A stretch of 64,000 bases of DNA from positions 109,764 to 173,763 of the forward strand of contig NZ_BLRH01000021.1 of NCBI RefSeq assembly GCF_025996515.1. The letters run 5' to 3'. Positions within the stretch are counted from its first letter, which is position 1. Every line of letters starts with the position of its first letter. The notes beneath the pieces were generated by a model that did no database searches, was not told the origin of the DNA, and worked only from the letters and a program-made list of their open reading frames with translations. Of the stretch, positions 60,638 through 64,000 are shown piece after piece. The DNA comes from Rhizohabitans arisaemae (lineage in GTDB: Bacteria > Actinomycetota > Actinomycetes > Streptosporangiales > Streptosporangiaceae). The translations under genes were made by a program, and so were the position numbers.

Positions 60638-63618
60638 GCGTCTCCCCCGTCCCGGGTCGTGGCCGAGCCGGCCGGGGCCTGTCCGGGCGGCTCCAGCGAC
60701 GAGATGATCGCGTCCTCCACGAGCAGCGCGAGCTCGGCGATCGTGGGGTTCTCGTAGAAGGCCGCGAGCGGCAGCTCCACCTGGAACAGCCGGGAGAGCT
60801 CGTCCAGCGCCTGCATGCCGAGCAGGGAATGGCCGCCGAGGTCGAAGAACGACTCCTCCCTCCCGATCTCGGGGATGCCGAGCAGCCGGGTCCACACGCC
60901 CGCGATGACCTGCTCGGTCACGTCCGGCCCCGCCTCGTCCGCCGTGTCGTCCGCGGTTTCGCCTCCGGCGGCGCCGACCGGGGCCGGCGGGGGTACGGGC
61001 TGCGCCGGGCCGCTCGCCCCGCCCGGCGTGACGCCGTACCGCCGCCGTTCGAACGGGTAGGTGGGCAGCGGCACCCGGCGGCGCGGCGCCGGATGGAGCC
61101 GCTCCCAGCGGACGGGGACCCCGTGCGCCCACAGCCGGCCGAGCGCGCCGAGCAGGACCTCAAGGTCGTCCCGGGGGTCGCCGGAACCCGGCAGCGAGGG
61201 CGTCGTCGCGGTGAGGCCGAGGTCCGGGTCGCCCACCGGGACCAGGTCGCAGAGGGTACGGCCGGGACCCACCTCGACCAGCAGGCCCGCGCCCTCGGCG
61301 GCCACGGCGTCGAGCCCTTGCGCGAACCGCACGGTCTCACGCACCTGACGCCCCCAATAGCCGGGGTCGGTCGCCTCCTGGGCGGTGAGCGCCCGGCCGG
61401 TCACGTTGGAGATCACCGTGCGTCCGGGCGGGGCGAGGGTGAGCCCGGCGGCGGCCTTCGCGACCTCCTCGGACGCCCGGTCCATCGCGGCCGAGTGGAA
61501 GGCGTGCGGTGTCCGCAGCCGCCGGTGGCGGACGCCGTACCCGGTCAGGCGCGTCTCGGCCGCCTCGACCGCCTCCACCGGTCCGGCGATCACGGTCTGC
61601 GCGGCGGAGTTGACCGCCGCGATCTCCACCGGGGCGGGGCACAGCTCCCGCACGCGGTCCGGCGGGAGCGCGACCGCGGTCATCGCCCCGGCGGGGCTCG
61701 CCGCCATCGCCTCCCCGCGGGCGACGATCAGCCGTGCCGCGTCCTGCGGGGACATCACCCCCGCGACGCAGGCCGCGACCAGCTCGCCGACACTGTGGCC
61801 GATCAGCACCGCCGGCTCGACCCCCCACGAGATCCAGAGCCGGGCCAGTGCGTACTCCACCGCGAACAGCGCCGGCTGCGTCGACGAGGTGCGCCGCAGC
61901 GCCCGGTCCGCCTCCGGCCCGGGGGAGCGGAGCGCCGCGGCCAGGCCGGGGTCCGCCCCGTTCGCGGCGAGCAGGTCGAGGCAGGCGTCGAACTCCCGCC
62001 GGAACACCGGCTCGTCCCGGTGGAGCCCGGCCGCCATGCCCGCGTACTGGGCCCCCTGACCGGGGAACATGAACGCCACCCGCGGCGACCCCGTCGTCGC
62101 GCCGCGCAGGACCTCGCCGAGATGGGCGCGCGCCCCGGCCCGGGCCACGATCACCCCTCGGTGCCCGAACTCCGCGCGTCCCGTCTGCATCGTGTAGGCG
62201 GCGTCGGCGAGTCCCGCCGCGTCCAGGTCCCCGATCGCCTTGGCCAGGGTCTTCGCCGCCAGGTCGCGGGCCGAGGCCGTCCGCGCGCTCACCGGCAGGA
62301 CCTGCCACGGACCGCTCTGGCCCGGCGGCGCCGGCTCGGGGGCCTCCTCCAGCACCACGTGTGCGTTCGTGCCCCCGATCCCGAACGAGCTCACCCCGGC
62401 GCGCCGTACCCCCGCGATCGGCCGCCACGGCCTGGCCACGGTGTTCACGAAGAACGGTGTGGCGTCCAGCGCGAGTTCGGGATTGGGGCGCTCGAAGTGC
62501 AGCGTCGGCGGGATCGTCCGGTGCCGGAGCGACAGGACCACCTTGATGAACGAGGCGACACCCGCGGCCGCGTCCAGGTGCCCGATGTTCGTCTTCACCG
62601 AGCCGAGGGCGCAGCGGTCACCGGGCTCCGCGTCGCCCGCGGCCTGGGCGAGGGCCGCCACCTCGATCGGGTCGCCCAGCCGGGTCCCCGTCCCGTGCGC
62701 CTCGACGTAGCCGATCGTGGCCGGGTCCACCCCGGCGGCGGCCCGGGCGGCCCTGATCACCCGGGCCTGCCCGGCGATCCCCGGCGCCGTGAACCCGGTC
62801 TTGTACGAGCCGTCGTTGTTGATCGCGGAGCCGCGGACGACCGCGTGGACCGAGTCGCCGTCCCGCAGCGCGTCGTCCAGACGGCGCAGCACCACCAGGC
62901 CGAGCCCGTCGCCGTTGACCATCCCGGCGGCGTCCGCGTCGAACGCCCGGCATCGTCCGTCCGGTGAGACCATGCCGTCGCGCCGGCCGGAACCCCCCTC
63001 GAGTCCCGGTCCGCGACCCGGTCCCGCCGACTCGCGGACCGCGACCCCGCCCGCCAGCGCCAGGTCGCACTCCCCGGCGAGCAGCGCCTGGCAGGCCAGA
63101 TGGATCGCCACCAGCGAGGTGGAGCACGCGGTCTGCACCGCCAGGCTCGGCCCCAGCAGGTTCAGCTTGTGCGAGATCCGCGTCGTCAGATAGTCCTTGT
63201 CGCAGCCGATGAGCAGCTGGCTGTCGTCGAGCAGATCCCGGTGCCGCGGACTGGACAGCACGTCCAGCAGGTACCCGCTGGTCGAGGAGCCGGCGTAGAC
63301 CCCGGTCACCGGCCGGTTCGCCGCGTTGCCGTACCCGGCGTGCTCCAGCGCCTCCCAGGCGCACTCCAGGAGGAGGCGTTGCTGCGGATCGGTCCGCTCG
63401 GCCTCCTTCGGGCTGAAGCCGAAGAACTCCGCGTCGAAGAGGTCGTGGTCCGCCAGGACGCCTTTCGGGCCGGACCACGGCGCGGGCGCGGCGGCGACGG
63501 AGTCGACGCCGGAGAGCAGGTTCTCCCAGTAGACGGGTACGTCGGGGGCGCCGGGAAATCTCCCCGCCATCCCGATGACCGCGATGAAATCCTCGGTCCG
63601 GTCGTGGTCGGCGTTCAA
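60634..63618 (-). CDS. Type I polyketide synthase module, KS-AT-ACP
   Basis: 994 aa. KS: TACSTSLVAIHLACQA (Cys ~163), VEAHGTGTRLGDP and KTNIGHLDAAAG, all catalytic residues present. AT: GQGAQYAGMA, GHSVGELVA (Ser ~606) and HAFHS (~706), the motif of malonyl-CoA-specific ATs. ACP: DLGGHSLLGMQ (~928). There is no KR, DH or ER, so the added two-carbon unit should stay a beta-keto. TTG start at 63618 overlaps the upstream NRPS stop (TTGA). The AT-ACP linker contains an R1-type repeat (60992-61006) read as coding sequence. Confidence 0.95.
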   Translation of the reverse strand: MNADHDRTEDFIAVIGMAGRFPGAPDVPVYWENLLSGVDSVAAAPAPWSGPKGVLADHDLFDAEFFGFSPKEAERTDPQQRLLLECAWEALEHAGYGNAANRPVTGVYAGSSTSGYLLDVLSSPRHRDLLDDSQLLIGCDKDYLTTRISHKLNLLGPSLAVQTACSTSLVAIHLACQALLAGECDLALAGGVAVRESAGPGRGPGLEGGSGRRDGMVSPDGRCRAFDADAAGMVNGDGLGLVVLRRLDDALRDGDSVHAVVRGSAINNDGSYKTGFTAPGIAGQARVIRAARAAAGVDPATIGYVEAHGTGTRLGDPIEVAALAQAAGDAEPGDRCALGSVKTNIGHLDAAAGVASFIKVVLSLRHRTIPPTLHFERPNPELALDATPFFVNTVARPWRPIAGVRRAGVSSFGIGGTNAHVVLEEAPEPAPPGQSGPWQVLPVSARTASARDLAAKTLAKAIGDLDAAGLADAAYTMQTGRAEFGHRGVIVARAGARAHLGEVLRGATTGSPRVAFMFPGQGAQYAGMAAGLHRDEPVFRREFDACLDLLAANGADPGLAAALRSPGPEADRALRRTSSTQPALFAVEYALARLWISWGVEPAVLIGHSVGELVAACVAGVMSPQDAARLIVARGEAMAASPAGAMTAVALPPDRVRELCPAPVEIAAVNSAAQTVIAGPVEAVEAAETRLTGYGVRHRRLRTPHAFHSAAMDRASEEVAKAAAGLTLAPPGRTVISNVTGRALTAQEATDPGYWGRQVRETVRFAQGLDAVAAEGAGLLVEVGPGRTLCDLVPVGDPDLGLTATTPSLPGSGDPRDDLEVLLGALGRLWAHGVPVRWERLHPAPRRRVPLPTYPFERRRYGVTPGGASGPAQPVPPPAPVGAAGGETADDTADEAGPDVTEQVIAGVWTRLLGIPEIGREESFFDLGGHSLLGMQALDELSRLFQVELPLAAFYENPTIAELALLVEDAIISSLEPPGQAPAGSATTRDGGDA
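60992..61006 (+). repeat. R1 repeat arm inside the PKS gene
   Basis: GGTACGGGCTGCGCC lies in the Pro/Ala-rich linker between AT and ACP and encodes, on the minus strand, part of SGPAQPVPPPAP. No second arm is present. Confidence 0.6.
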
Positions 63619-64000
63619 CGCGCGTCTCCCTTCGGCTCGTCGTGCAGGCGCCGGCGGCGCAGCTTCAGCCGGGACCGTCCCGCGCGGAGCCCGTCGGGCT
63701 CCGTCTCCTCCCGCGGGGTGTGGTCGGCGGTCTCGCCCGCCAGGTGTTCCGCGAGCGCGCGCAGCGTCGGATAGCGGAACAGGTCGACGATCCGCAGGTC
63801 CTCCCGGAGCCGTCGCAGCCGCGCGTGCGCCTGGACCAGGAGCAGTGAGTGGCCGCCGAGGTCGAAGAAGTTGTCGTCGAGCCCTGGGGCGGGGTGGCCG
63901 AGGAGTTCGCGCCAGATGTGGGCGACGGTCTGCTGGGCGGGGGTGGTGGGCGGCAGGTGGGTGCCGGCGGCGGTGCGGGTGGGGGGCGGGGGCAGTTTGG
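63615..64000 (-). CDS. C-terminal carrier domain of an NRPS or PKS, 5' part outside window
   Basis: The last 127 codons of a larger gene. QQTVAHIWRELLGHP is a typical carrier start and DNFFDLGGHSLLLVQAHARL holds the phosphopantetheine Ser; FRYPTLRALAEHLAGE follows, then a basic tail (RAGRSRLKLRRRRLHDEPKG) that may be a docking region to the PKS. The preceding KLPPPPT suggests the end of an adenylation domain, so an NRPS loading or extension module is likely. Overlaps the PKS start by 4 bases. Confidence 0.88.
   Translation of the reverse strand, partial: KLPPPPTRTAAGTHLPPTTPAQQTVAHIWRELLGHPAPGLDDNFFDLGGHSLLLVQAHARLRRLREDLRIVDLFRYPTLRALAEHLAGETADHTPREETEPDGLRAGRSRLKLRRRRLHDEPKGDAR

Noticed and set aside
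54256..62967. Very long plus-strand frames opposite the NRPS, PKS and methyltransferase genes
   Set aside because: Low-complexity antisense frames; all domain motifs are on the minus strand.
1..64000. tRNA, rRNA, CRISPR array, riboswitch or replication origin
   Set aside because: None with recognisable sequence was seen by eye; a covariance-model scan was not possible here.

Overview
The window is high-GC DNA with dense coding, GTG and TTG starts, many 4-base start/stop overlaps, secreted actinobacterial-type proteases, AfsR/SARP regulators, a trypco2 protein and a hybrid NRPS/PKS cluster. This fits a filamentous actinomycete (Streptosporangiales- or Streptomyces-like; the family is an inference). 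I saw no rRNA, tRNA, CRISPR array or intact insertion sequence.

Positions 1-14.6 kb form a secreted-hydrolase region: a subtilisin-like protease (C-terminus cut by the window edge), two paralogous secreted trypsin-fold proteases, a tripeptidyl-aminopeptidase-like hydrolase with a NarL-type two-component system downstream, and a metalloprotease with no visible signal peptide. An ArsR-SRPBCC-DoxX operon with a clear promoter/operator lies inside it. Two further fragments of trypsin-protease gene ends, each with its own hairpin, show that this family once had more copies here. The hairpin arm (GGTACGGGCTGCGCC) recurs across the window.

Positions 15-31.6 kb are mixed accessory genes: a saccharopine-dehydrogenase-like enzyme; an eroded trypco2/trypsin/TPR system (trypco2 intact, trypsin gene frameshifted and fused to TPR repeats) with a MazF-type toxin-antitoxin pair lodged in the TPR part; a four-gene ABC exporter operon with its own wHTH regulator; a divergent NmrA/TetR pair with a 19-bp-arm operator; an AraC regulator facing a three-subunit molybdenum hydroxylase operon; a divergent epoxide hydrolase/WYL-regulator pair; small secreted Cys proteins; and a 54-bp perfect palindrome.

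Positions 31.6-40.8 kb are regulatory: a small SARP, an nSTAND-type ATPase with 14 WD40 repeats, a full AfsR-like SARP-NB-ARC-TPR protein and an ArsR-type regulator. A sequence element is shared upstream of the WD40 and AfsR genes.

Positions 41.4-64 kb look like one biosynthetic region, nearly all on the minus strand. From right to left: the end of an NRPS (carrier domain), a KS-AT-ACP PKS module, a C-A-PCP-C NRPS, a family-2 methyltransferase lacking the usual catalytic His, a cytochrome P450, an unrecognised 215-aa protein, a seven-repeat FG-GAP lipoprotein, an MbtH protein and an MFS exporter. A Ser/Thr kinase on the plus strand divides this from a second block: an FAD/NAD-binding protein, two membrane proteins sharing one domain (one with zinc ribbon and FHA), three SAM methyltransferases and a DHA2 exporter. 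The kinase/FHA/flavoprotein/membrane block is the best candidate here for an undescribed system: the kinase could signal through the FHA protein, but that link is inferred from position and domain type only.
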